DNA from: Wohlfahrtiimonas chitiniclastica DSM 18708
Lineage (GTDB): Bacteria; Pseudomonadota; Gammaproteobacteria; Cardiobacteriales; Wohlfahrtiimonadaceae
Reading direction: 5' to 3'
DNA: 64,000 bases
Assembly: GCF_000375345.1 (NCBI RefSeq)
Contig: NZ_AQXD01000004.1
Span: forward strand, 80,794-144,793
Position 1 is the first letter of the stretch. Each line of letters starts with the position of its first letter. Below are positions 27,947-35,098 of this stretch, piece by piece. The position numbers were made by a program, and so were the translations under genes. A model generated the notes under the pieces. That model did no database searches. It had not been told where the DNA came from and saw only the letters and a program-made list of their open reading frames with translations.

Positions 27947-28768
27947 ATGTTTAAATCCATACTCAATAAAATTCGCCACAAATACAGCCATTTTAAGGTT
28001 AATCACGTCAATATCTATGGCATTAAGAGCCCATATCATTTTGATCGACAGCGTGAGCAATACTGTATTAATGAGCCTGATGCCCACAGCCTTGATCACA
28101 CAGAGATTGTGCTTTATTCATGGAACATTTATAAACAAAAATTAAATGCAGCCATCGATGAGCTCTCCTACATGCTCAATAAAGCGGACATTGTCATGCT
28201 GCAAGAGGCTCGAGAGAGTGAAACATTGATGTCGCTGATCAGTAGCCACACTTTTAAAGCCATTCATGTGGTTGCCTTTAAAGACGGCCATTATGCCAAT
28301 GGCGTGATGACCATCAGTAAAACCGCACCCATTTGTTACAGTGCACAAAAATATTCAGAGCCATGGATTCGCTTTCCAAAATCCGGGCTCATCGCCACTT
28401 ATCCTTTATCAAATGGGCAACATCTGATGGTGGCTAATTTCCATGCGGTGAATTTTTCGTTGGGTTTAAAGGATTTTATGCAGCAACTTCGCACCATTTT
28501 TGACATTTTACAGCAACATGCGGGTCCTATTGTCCTAGGGGGTGATTTTAATACCTGGCGAAAATCCCGCTATTTATATGTCAAAAGACTCATTCGCGAG
28601 CTCAATTTAAAAGAGATTCAATATCCCATCGATCAACGCACAAAAGTGATGGGTAAAGTTTTAGATCATATTTTTGTGCGCGGCTTACATGTTAAAGAGG
28701 CCAAAACGTATAACATTTCGGCCTCTGATCACAATCCTATTCGATTGAAGTTGTCGTGCGAAGAATGA
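27947..28768 (+). CDS. Endonuclease/exonuclease/phosphatase (EEP) family protein, YafD-like
   Basis: 273 residues with the EEP superfamily motifs in order: IVLYSWNIYKQ, IVMLQEARES (metal-binding Glu), FHAVNF, VLGGDFNTW (catalytic Asp and Asn), LDHIFVRG and SASDHNPIRLKL (C-terminal Asp-His). It resembles E. coli YafD, whose substrate is not firmly known; DNase, RNase or phosphodiesterase action is possible. No signal peptide is evident. The 3' end overlaps the convergent rdgB by 32 bases, so the last codons of both genes share DNA. Confidence 0.83.
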   Translation: MFKSILNKIRHKYSHFKVNHVNIYGIKSPYHFDRQREQYCINEPDAHSLDHTEIVLYSWNIYKQKLNAAIDELSYMLNKADIVMLQEARESETLMSLISSHTFKAIHVVAFKDGHYANGVMTISKTAPICYSAQKYSEPWIRFPKSGLIATYPLSNGQHLMVANFHAVNFSLGLKDFMQQLRTIFDILQQHAGPIVLGGDFNTWRKSRYLYVKRLIRELNLKEIQYPIDQRTKVMGKVLDHIFVRGLHVKEAKTYNISASDHNPIRLKLSCEE

Positions 28769-29348
28769 ATTTAAGCTGCTCTTTCATGTGCGCGAGTGCT
28801 TTTGCACGATGAGAGATTTGATTTTTCTCAGCCAATTCAAGCTCTGCCATACTTTTACCTAATCCTTCAATGAAGAATAAAGGATCATAGCCAAAGCCGC
28901 CCGTGCCCATAGGTTCATGCAAAATGCGTCCATAAATGCGCCCTTCTGCAATGAGCGGCGTCGGATCTTCTGCGTAACGCACAAAAGCAAGCACCGAGAT
29001 AAAAAATGCGGCGCGATCTTTATCCTCAACACCTGTTAGGTTCTTTAATAATAAGCGATTATTCGCATCGTCTTCTTTCACAGGACTATAACGGGCTGAA
29101 TGAATGCCAGGTGCACCTTTTAAGTACGGCACCACAATGCCAGAGTCATCGGCAATCGCAGGTAGGCCACTCTCTTTTGCAGCATGACGCGCCTTAATAA
29201 TTGCATTTTCAATGAAACTTAGGCCACATTCATCGGCATCTTCGATGTTAAAATCACTTTGTGGTCGAACAACAATGTCCAATGACGAGAACAATTCATT
29301 GAACTCCCGAATCTTGCCTACATTATTACTCGCTAAAATGATTTCCAT
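28737..29348 (-). CDS. rdgB: XTP/dITP pyrophosphatase (RdgB/HAM1)
   Basis: Removes deaminated purine triphosphates (ITP, dITP, XTP) from the nucleotide pool. 203 residues. Motifs: ILASNNVGKIREFNELF with the substrate-binding Asn and Lys, LPAIADDSGIVVP with the catalytic Asp, HSARYS, GTGGFGYDPLFF and ISHRAKAL. The ATG overlaps the stop of the upstream binding-protein gene by one base (TAATG), so they are coupled. The 3' end overlaps the convergent EEP gene. Confidence 0.96.
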   Translation of the reverse strand: MEIILASNNVGKIREFNELFSSLDIVVRPQSDFNIEDADECGLSFIENAIIKARHAAKESGLPAIADDSGIVVPYLKGAPGIHSARYSPVKEDDANNRLLLKNLTGVEDKDRAAFFISVLAFVRYAEDPTPLIAEGRIYGRILHEPMGTGGFGYDPLFFIEGLGKSMAELELAEKNQISHRAKALAHMKEQLKFILRTTTSIE

Positions 29349-30112
29349 TATTCTGCACCATAAACGTCAATTGAGAAGTATTGATCTGCCACTTTTTGAT
29401 AGCTGCCATCTTTACGAGATTCAAGGATCGCTTCGTTGAATTTTTCCATCAATGCATCATCGCCTTTACGCAAACCAATGCCGATGCCATCGCCAAATAC
29501 CTCAGGATCATTATAATCAGGGCCCACAAATTCTAAAGATTTATCGTAACCTTTACGCAAATATCCATCATCTAATGGCACGCTGTCGGCAAAGACTAAA
29601 TCAATGCGACCAGAATCTAAATCGAAGATGGCTTCATCTAAATTTCGGTAGCTACGAACGTCTGCTAACTTGGCAAATTTCTCATTGGCGTAAGTTTCAT
29701 GAATAGTTCCACTTTGAACACCAATGGATTTTCCTTTTAATACATCGTCTGTAATTTCTTTGTATTCACCAATGGGTGCTACAAATTTTGCAGGTGTTTG
29801 GTAGTACTTATTAGTGAAGTTAATGGCTTGTTTTCGTTGGTCTGTGATGGACATGGAAGCTAAAATTGCATCAATTTTTTTCGTATTGAGAGAAGGAATG
29901 AGTGCATCAAACTCCACTTGCACGATTTCACATTTCAAATTTGCCTTTTCACAGAATAAGTTAGCTAAATCTGGTTCAAAGCCACCAAGACTACGATCAG
30001 GGTTCATATAACTAAATGGAGGATAAGATCCTTCAATCCCAATTTTAACTGGCTCATTTGCTAAAGCTAGAGAACTTGTTAGGGCTAAGCCAAGCAATAG
30101 TTTTTTAATCAT
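29348..30112 (-). CDS. Periplasmic amino-acid binding protein (ABC transport, ArgT/ArtJ-like)
   Basis: 254 residues. A type I signal peptide (MIKKLLLGLALTSSLALA) precedes a family 3 solute-binding domain: VKIGIEGSYPPFSYM, GFEPDLANLFCEK, ILASMSITDQRKQAINFT, GVQSGTIHETYA and DLVFADS. The motifs point to a basic amino acid such as arginine, lysine or ornithine, but the ligand is inferred. No permease or ATPase gene is adjacent. Ribosome site AGGAG. It is coupled to rdgB and is the last gene before the putative origin, reading away from it. Confidence 0.9.
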   Translation of the reverse strand: MIKKLLLGLALTSSLALANEPVKIGIEGSYPPFSYMNPDRSLGGFEPDLANLFCEKANLKCEIVQVEFDALIPSLNTKKIDAILASMSITDQRKQAINFTNKYYQTPAKFVAPIGEYKEITDDVLKGKSIGVQSGTIHETYANEKFAKLADVRSYRNLDEAIFDLDSGRIDLVFADSVPLDDGYLRKGYDKSLEFVGPDYNDPEVFGDGIGIGLRKGDDALMEKFNEAILESRKDGSYQKVADQYFSIDVYGAE

Positions 30113-30146
30113 TGTGTATAACTCCTTTTATATTGATTAACCCTTT

Positions 30147-30347
30147 ATATATATAGGATGATGATGAGTTTGACAAGTTATCCACAGCTTTTCATATTAT
30201 TTCAATAAATTCAAATGGATAAATAAGATTTTGATTGTTAATAACTTATGTATAACTCTATGGATAAATTGTTTATAAATTTCCTTTGATTTTATCCACA
30301 AATTATTCATAGGCTTATTCACAGAGTTATCCACATCTTTATGCACA
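30147..30347 (+). repeat. Origin module 1 (copy of a ~200-bp direct repeat)
   Basis: Order: TATATATATA tract, GATGATGATGAG, lone DnaA box (30178), CTATGGAT (30258), then five boxes at 30292, 30303, 30315, 30327 and 30339. Linkers are AA, GGC, GAG and TCT. The same order recurs 429-430 bp later. Confidence 0.8.
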
Positions 30348-30573
30348 GATATTGCGAAACCTGTGGATAACTTTTTAGCCTTATGGATCAATCTTAAAAG
30401 TTATGCACAAGTGATTCACCAGTTGTGAATGATTGAGATCATTGTCTGTAATTTTTTCATCCGTTAGATAATTCATTGAAATGATTTTATGAATGTCTGT
30501 TTAAAATTTAAACAATTGTCCATTTGTGTGTGCATTCAATTCTCTTTGGTTCTTCTATTTTTTATTAAGCTAT

Positions 30574-30777
30574 ATATATATTATAAATGATGATAAGGAT
30601 TGCGAGTTATCCACAGGCTTATTCATAACTTAATGAAATTAAAAGTAAAAAAACCAAAAAAGTATGTGGATAACTATGTGTAAAACCCTATGGATTACTT
30701 TGGGATAACTATTGGCAAAACTTACCCACATTTCATTCACAGGCTTATCCGCAGAGTTATTCACAAAGTTATCCACA
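30574..30777 (+). repeat. Origin module 2 (diverged second copy)
   Basis: Order: TATATATATA tract, AATGATGATAAGG, lone DnaA box (30607), CTATGGAT (30688), then five boxes at 30722, 30733, 30745, 30757 and 30769. Linkers are TT, GGC, GAG and AAG. Box positions equal those of module 1 plus 429 or 430. Confidence 0.8.
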
Positions 30778-30894
30778 GGCTCAATATTGTGATGATTAAG
30801 AAATGTAAAGCGTAAAGATAGGTAAGGGTTGAAGGGGTTTGATAAATCAAACACGACAATTGGTTAATTGATTGATCTTTCGAGTGGATTCTTT

Positions 30895-30924
30895 TTGTCT
30901 TTCTCACAAAAACTGAGGTAAAAT
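30895..30924 (+). promoter_or_regulatory. Likely promoter of the Hpt-like gene cluster
   Basis: TTGTCT and TAAAAT with 18-bp spacing, 31 bases before the start codon at 30955. Confidence 0.5.
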
Positions 30925-30954
30925 ACCCGCTTTAAGTCAATTGAAAATTGAATT

Positions 30955-31266
30955 ATGAGCTCAAAAATTCCGACCGAATTGCTTGAAAAGTATCGTCAAT
31001 CCTTTAGTGAAAAGGCCGAACAGTTAACATCATTGCTCGAGACGCTCAGCCATCAAGCGGCTAATGAGGGTGAACAAAGGGGTGAAAGCATCAAAGAACT
31101 TCACCATTTTGTTTACCAGCTAAGCAGTTCAGCCACAACGTATGAGTGCAAAGCGCTTGCGGATAAAACTCGCGAGTTTTTGAAAGTGGTGGAACAAGGC
31201 GATCTGAATGTACAGGCCACATTGACCTGTGGACAAGCGCTTGTTCATCTTCTTCAACATCCTTAA
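30955..31266 (+). CDS. Small Hpt-like (histidine phosphotransfer) protein
   Basis: 103 residues, helical, no signal peptide. The segment KELHHFVYQLSSSATTYECK resembles the phospho-accepting helix of Hpt domains (HxLKGSSxxxG pattern). His51 is in the acceptor position, followed by the usual second helix (ALADKTREFLKVVEQGD). The Lys-Gly after the His are replaced by Tyr-Gln, so phosphotransfer is plausible but not certain. It is the first gene right of the DnaA-box region and is followed 14 bases later by an acidic protein gene. No histidine kinase or response regulator is nearby. Confidence 0.55.
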   Translation: MSSKIPTELLEKYRQSFSEKAEQLTSLLETLSHQAANEGEQRGESIKELHHFVYQLSSSATTYECKALADKTREFLKVVEQGDLNVQATLTCGQALVHLLQHP

Positions 31267-31280
31267 TGATGAGGTAAATC

Positions 31281-31664
31281 ATGGATCAACTCCAAATTTT
31301 GCAACCATTTTCCGACTGGGTTTCTGATGTTCTTGTGGACATTCCGGATGAAACTGTCGCCTATGTCTTTAACATTTATGAGGAAAATGACGCCTATTTG
31401 GTGGATATTACAGGCACCTCAACATTTGATGCGAGCTGTGAAGACTGGACCGATGACATCAATTGGGATTCAGGAAATGAGATGTTCATCATTCCCAAAG
31501 AGAATTTTGAGGGTGATTGGGAAGAGATTCATGATGCCATTGCTGAAGCCTTAGAAGCATTGATGGATGCCGAAGGCGAATTGGCCGATGCATTGTGTGA
31601 TTCTGACGCTGTGGCAGTGGGCTTTATTGACGGTGAATTAGAAATCATATGGCAGGAAGAATGA
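31281..31664 (+). CDS. Unrecognised, extremely acidic small protein
   Basis: 127 residues with 36 Asp/Glu against one Lys and no Arg, so a net charge near -35. No signal peptide or membrane segment. I do not recognise the family. The ordered look (alternating hydrophobics such as DAYLVDITGTSTF, a helix EEIHDAIAEALEALMDAEGE, and a final strand GELEIIW) suggests a folded protein rather than a disordered tail. GAGG lies 6 bases before the ATG. The stop overlaps the next ATG (ATGA), so it is coupled to the binding-protein gene. DNA mimicry or an immunity-type role are possibilities only. Confidence 0.75.
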   Translation: MDQLQILQPFSDWVSDVLVDIPDETVAYVFNIYEENDAYLVDITGTSTFDASCEDWTDDINWDSGNEMFIIPKENFEGDWEEIHDAIAEALEALMDAEGELADALCDSDAVAVGFIDGELEIIWQEE

Positions 31665-32869
31665 TCAAACCGCGCACGTTATCTAAAACCATTGGTGCAT
31701 GCTTTGCGCTGATGGCTGTGATGCCTGTCACTCATGCCTTGAGCATCAGTTATGATCAAGTCAATCATGCTGCAATGCCGCAAGCGGTTTTGTATCCTTT
31801 TGCCTATCAAGGCTTGGTCTCGATCCGAGAAAATCACTTTGCGGATCGATTGAGTCGTTTGCCTGAAGAGATTCCTGAATATTGGGATGTGGTGGCGGTT
31901 GGGCGCGATATTTTAGAGCAAGAGTGTCGTGACAAAGGGCGTTTGGCTGAGTTTGATTACAGCTATTTGCCGCACAAAGAGTTATTGACGCCTAGCGCTG
32001 TGCAAAAATGTGGCGTCGGTTTTAGTGTGCAGGGCATGACCCTCAACTATGCATTGATCCACAAATATGGCGTGCCGCCCACTTATTGGTCCGATTTATT
32101 TGATTTCAATCGTTACCCAGGTAAACGAGCATTGCCAAAACAAGCGCGCTATTTGTTTGAAATCGTGCTGTTAGCCGATGGCGTCAAGCCGAGTTATTTG
32201 TATCCACTGTTGGCCACAAAAGCGGGGCAGGATCGTGCATTGGCGAAGTTAGATCAAATTTACGATGAAGTGATTTGGTGGAATGATGTCAATCGTCTCA
32301 AAGAGTGGCTAGATCAAGGTTTGGTGGTGATGTCTGTTGCACCAGATGGTGCGATGCTGAGCAATGATGTGGATAACATTGGGGTGTCTCGCCATCAAGT
32401 GCTCTATGAGATGCGCTATTATGCATTGTTAAAATCTTCAAAAGCACCTGAAGTGAGTTATGCTTTCATTTCGTATGCGACGCAGCCTGATCAACAACTG
32501 AAATTGGCAGCCACCCAGTATTATGGCCCAACGATTCAGCAAGCCTGGCGATTATTGCCCAGTGAATCGGTTGAGTATGTGACGAATCACCCGCACAATT
32601 TGCAAGGTGGTATTTTGCTCAACTATGAATTTTATGCTGAGCATGGACAAGCGCTAGAGGATCGTTTCAATGCATGGTTGGCCACAAAAGAAGCCCCGGT
32701 GAAACGAGTTTCATTGGCCTCTGAGATGGAAAAACCTGTAGAAAATGCTGAAAATTTAGCGCAAGAAACAGAAGTGGATGCCATTATGTTAAATCCAGAG
32801 ATGGAATTTATTGGTCCAGAAGTGATTGATTTTGTTGGGCCTAATCAAGTGTTGCAACAAAATTTGTAA
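31661..32869 (+). CDS. Periplasmic solute-binding protein, spermidine/putrescine (PotD/PotF)-like
   Basis: About 402 residues. Type I signal peptide (TIGACFALMAVMPVTHA) then a family 1-like binding fold. Segments such as WDVVAVGRDILEQECRDKGRL, CGVGFSVQGMTLNYALIH, PPTYWSDLFDFNRYPGKRAL and LDQGLVVMSVAPDGAML match polyamine-type ABC binding proteins. The C-terminal ~70 residues (EAPVKRVSLASEMEKP onward) are an acidic extension not usual in the family. The start ATG at 31661 has AGGAAG before it and overlaps the acidic gene's stop. No transporter genes follow; the initiator tRNA is next. Confidence 0.75.
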   Translation: MIKPRTLSKTIGACFALMAVMPVTHALSISYDQVNHAAMPQAVLYPFAYQGLVSIRENHFADRLSRLPEEIPEYWDVVAVGRDILEQECRDKGRLAEFDYSYLPHKELLTPSAVQKCGVGFSVQGMTLNYALIHKYGVPPTYWSDLFDFNRYPGKRALPKQARYLFEIVLLADGVKPSYLYPLLATKAGQDRALAKLDQIYDEVIWWNDVNRLKEWLDQGLVVMSVAPDGAMLSNDVDNIGVSRHQVLYEMRYYALLKSSKAPEVSYAFISYATQPDQQLKLAATQYYGPTIQQAWRLLPSESVEYVTNHPHNLQGGILLNYEFYAEHGQALEDRFNAWLATKEAPVKRVSLASEMEKPVENAENLAQETEVDAIMLNPEMEFIGPEVIDFVGPNQVLQQNL

Positions 32870-32876
32870 TAAATAT

Positions 32877-32904
32877 TTGCATTTTTAAGAAATTGCTGTA
32901 TAGT
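32877..32904 (+). promoter_or_regulatory. Promoter of initiator tRNA and rimP operon
   Basis: TTGCAT and TATAGT with 16-bp spacing, 15 bases before the tRNA. Confidence 0.7.
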
Positions 32905-32919
32905 TATGAACTTCACAGA

Positions 32920-32996
<77 letters not shown>

Positions 32997-33005
32997 ATTA
33001 TAACG

Positions 33006-33034
33006 AAGCCCACTTGAAAAAAGTGGGCTTTTTC
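33006..33034 (+). terminator. Hairpin between tRNA-fMet and rimP
   Basis: AAGCCCACTT / AAGTGGGCTT followed by T5. rimP starts 29 bases later without an evident separate promoter, so readthrough probably feeds the operon. Confidence 0.78.
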
Positions 33035-33062
33035 GTTGCTGAATCATTTTGGAGGTGTTGTT

Positions 33063-33575
33063 ATGCGCAAGGATCCATTCGGACTCACAGAGTTACTCGA
33101 ACCATCCATTACAGCGATGGGTTTCATTTTATGGGGCGTAGAATTTCATGCGAACTCCAAAAATGCACTATTACGCGTATACATTGATAAAGAAAATGGC
33201 GTGAATGTGGATGACTGCGCGCAAGTGAGTCATCAAATTGAAGGCCTATTAGACGTGAATGACCCAATCAGCACGCCCTATACGTTAGAAGTCTCTTCTC
33301 CTGGTTTAGATCGTGCATTTTTCTCATTAGAGCAAATGGCTGACTATTTAGGCTCAGAAGTGGAAGTGCAACTGATCAGCGTTGTGGATAATCGTCGTCG
33401 TTTTAAAGGCATCATTGAAAGCATTGATGGCGACAACATCACCTTTGCCATTCCAAAAACCACAGGTAAAAAGGGTAAAGCAAAGCGTGCAGAAAACATT
33501 GAGAGTGATACTTTGACGGTCAATTATAGCTTGCTAGACAAAGTAAACCTTTCACCAACTTTTATCAAAAATTGA
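33063..33575 (+). CDS. rimP: Ribosome maturation factor RimP
   Basis: Helps 30S subunit assembly. About 170 residues. Family features: GLTELLEPSITAMGFILWGVEF, LRVYIDKENGVNVDDCAQVSHQIEGLLD, and the signature YTLEVSSPGLDRAFF. The start at 33063 has a strong GGAGGTG; an in-frame ATG nine codons earlier has none. First protein gene of the rimP-nusA-infB-rbfA-truB operon. Confidence 0.96.
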   Translation: MRKDPFGLTELLEPSITAMGFILWGVEFHANSKNALLRVYIDKENGVNVDDCAQVSHQIEGLLDVNDPISTPYTLEVSSPGLDRAFFSLEQMADYLGSEVEVQLISVVDNRRRFKGIIESIDGDNITFAIPKTTGKKGKAKRAENIESDTLTVNYSLLDKVNLSPTFIKN

Positions 33576-33597
33576 TTGATTTAAAGAGAACAGAGCT

Positions 33598-35088
33598 ATG
33601 AATAATAAAGAAGTGATGACAGTTGCAGAAACAGTATCCAATGAAAAAGGCGTTTCTCGCACAATTATTTTTGAAGCATTGGAATTGGCATTAGCAGCTG
33701 CGGCAAAGCGTTCTTACCCTGTTGAAGTAGACTTACGAATTGAAATTGACCAACGCACCGGTCATTATAAAACTTTCCGTCAATGGAAAGTGGTGCCAGA
33801 TGATTTGCCAGCTGAAGAGCAAATGGCGACAAAACAAATTTCATTAGCGGCAGCACAGTTAGATGATCCTGATGTGCAAGTCGGTGACATCGTTGAGGAG
33901 GAAGTGGATAACATTCCATTTGCTCGCATCGGTGCTCAGACGGCTAAACAGATCATTTATCAAAAAGTGCGTGAAGCAGAGCGTCGCCAAATGGCTGAAT
34001 TGTATAGCCAAAAATTGGGCCAATTGGTGCGTGGTACGGTTAAAAAAGTTGAACGCGGCAGTGTGTATGTGGATTTAGGCGACAACGTAGAAGCCTATTT
34101 ACCAAAAGAAAACATGATTCCACGCGAAATGCTCAAAATGGGTGATCAAGTGCGTGCGATTTTAGAAGACATCGTACAAGATGTACGCGGTCCACAAATC
34201 GTATTGTCTCGCACCACACCAAAATTGATCAAAGCATTGTTTGAAATTGAAGTGCCAGAAATCAGCCAAGGCAGCATTGAAATCTTAAATGCAAGCCGTG
34301 ATCCTGGTAGCCGTGCGAAAATCGCGGTGAAATCTTTTGACCAACGCATTGATCCTGTTGGGGCATGTGTGGGGATGCGCGGCTCTCGCGTGCAAAACAT
34401 CACAAAAGAGTTAAATGGTGAACGTGTGGACATCATTTTATGGGATGATAATCCAATTCAGTTTGTGATCAATGCCATGAGCCCTGCTGAAGTGGTTTCC
34501 ATTGTGGTGGATGAAGATCGTCACATGATGGACATCGCAGTCGATCAAGACAAATTGTCCCAAGCAATTGGTCGCAATGGTCAAAACGTGCGTTTAGCTT
34601 CTGAATTGACGGGCTGGGAACTCAATGTGATGAGCGCCGAAGAAGCAGAAAATAAACAGCAAAAAGAGACTTCACGCATCAGTCAATTGTTTGTTGATGA
34701 GCTTGAAGTGGATGAAGAAGTGGCAGAAATCTTAGTTCGTGAAGGTTTCTCGTCCTTAGAAGAAGTGGCGTATGTGCCAATTGCAGAAATGCTTGAAATT
34801 GAAGAGTTTGACGAAGAGATCGTCGAAGCCCTTCGAGATGCAGCAAAAAATGCATTGGAATCTTACGCATCGTTGAAAAAAGAGTTAGGCGATAAAGCAC
34901 CAAGTGCTGATTTGATTCAATTGTTGGAAGGTGATCATATTCTCGCCTATAAACTTGCTAAGAAAGGTGTCAGCACACCTGATGATCTAGCAGAATTAGC
35001 TTCAGATGAGTTGGCAGAAATGGCAGCGATTGATGAAGAAACTGCCAGTCAATATATCATGACAGCAAGACAGAGTTGGTTTGTATAG
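33598..35088 (+). CDS. nusA: Transcription termination/antitermination factor NusA
   Basis: Binds RNA polymerase and controls pausing, termination and antitermination. 496 residues, full length for gammaproteobacteria. N-terminal polymerase-binding domain (1-130), S1 domain ([21 protein letters not shown]), two KH domains ([20 protein letters not shown] and [20 protein letters not shown]), and two C-terminal acidic repeats (about 355-495). Within the rimP operon, 22 bases after rimP and 10 before infB. Confidence 0.98.
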   Translation: MNNKEVMTVAETVSNEKGVSRTIIFEALELALAAAAKRSYPVEVDLRIEIDQRTGHYKTFRQWKVVPDDLPAEEQMATKQISLAAAQLDDPDVQVGDIVEEEVDNIPFARIGAQTAKQIIYQKVREAERRQMAELYSQKLGQLVRGTVKKVERGSVYVDLGDNVEAYLPKENMIPREMLKMGDQVRAILEDIVQDVRGPQIVLSRTTPKLIKALFEIEVPEISQGSIEILNASRDPGSRAKIAVKSFDQRIDPVGACVGMRGSRVQNITKELNGERVDIILWDDNPIQFVINAMSPAEVVSIVVDEDRHMMDIAVDQDKLSQAIGRNGQNVRLASELTGWELNVMSAEEAENKQQKETSRISQLFVDELEVDEEVAEILVREGFSSLEEVAYVPIAEMLEIEEFDEEIVEALRDAAKNALESYASLKKELGDKAPSADLIQLLEGDHILAYKLAKKGVSTPDDLAELASDELAEMAAIDEETASQYIMTARQSWFV

Positions 35089-35098
35089 GGAGTGACAT

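Larger units (their letters stand above)
30140..30785. other. Putative chromosomal replication origin (oriC): DnaA-box cluster in an 840-bp gene-free region
   Basis: The region 30113-30954 holds no gene. Perfect TTATCCACA boxes lie on + at 30178, 30292, 30327, 30607 and 30769, and on - at 30362 and 30665. TTATNCACA variants lie on + at 30315, 30339, 30401 and 30757. One-mismatch boxes lie at 30722 and 30745, and TCATTCACA at 30733. TATATATA-rich tracts (30147-30155 and 30572-30585) could unwind. GATC sites occur at about 30386, 30437 and 30874. Genes next to it mostly read outward: rdgB and the binding protein to the left, the Hpt gene and the rimP operon to the right. dnaA, dnaN and mnmG are not in view, so the assignment rests on sequence structure alone. 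Confidence 0.62.

Noticed and set aside
30158..30170. GATGATGATGAG as a DnaA-trio element
   Set aside because: The trinucleotide phase and strand do not give the required 3'-GAT repeats next to the box; it is kept only as part of the duplicated module.
30178..30777. CRISPR array reading of the repeated 9-mers
   Set aside because: Units are only 9 bp with 2-3 bp linkers; no 25-40 bp repeats with unique spacers and no cas genes.
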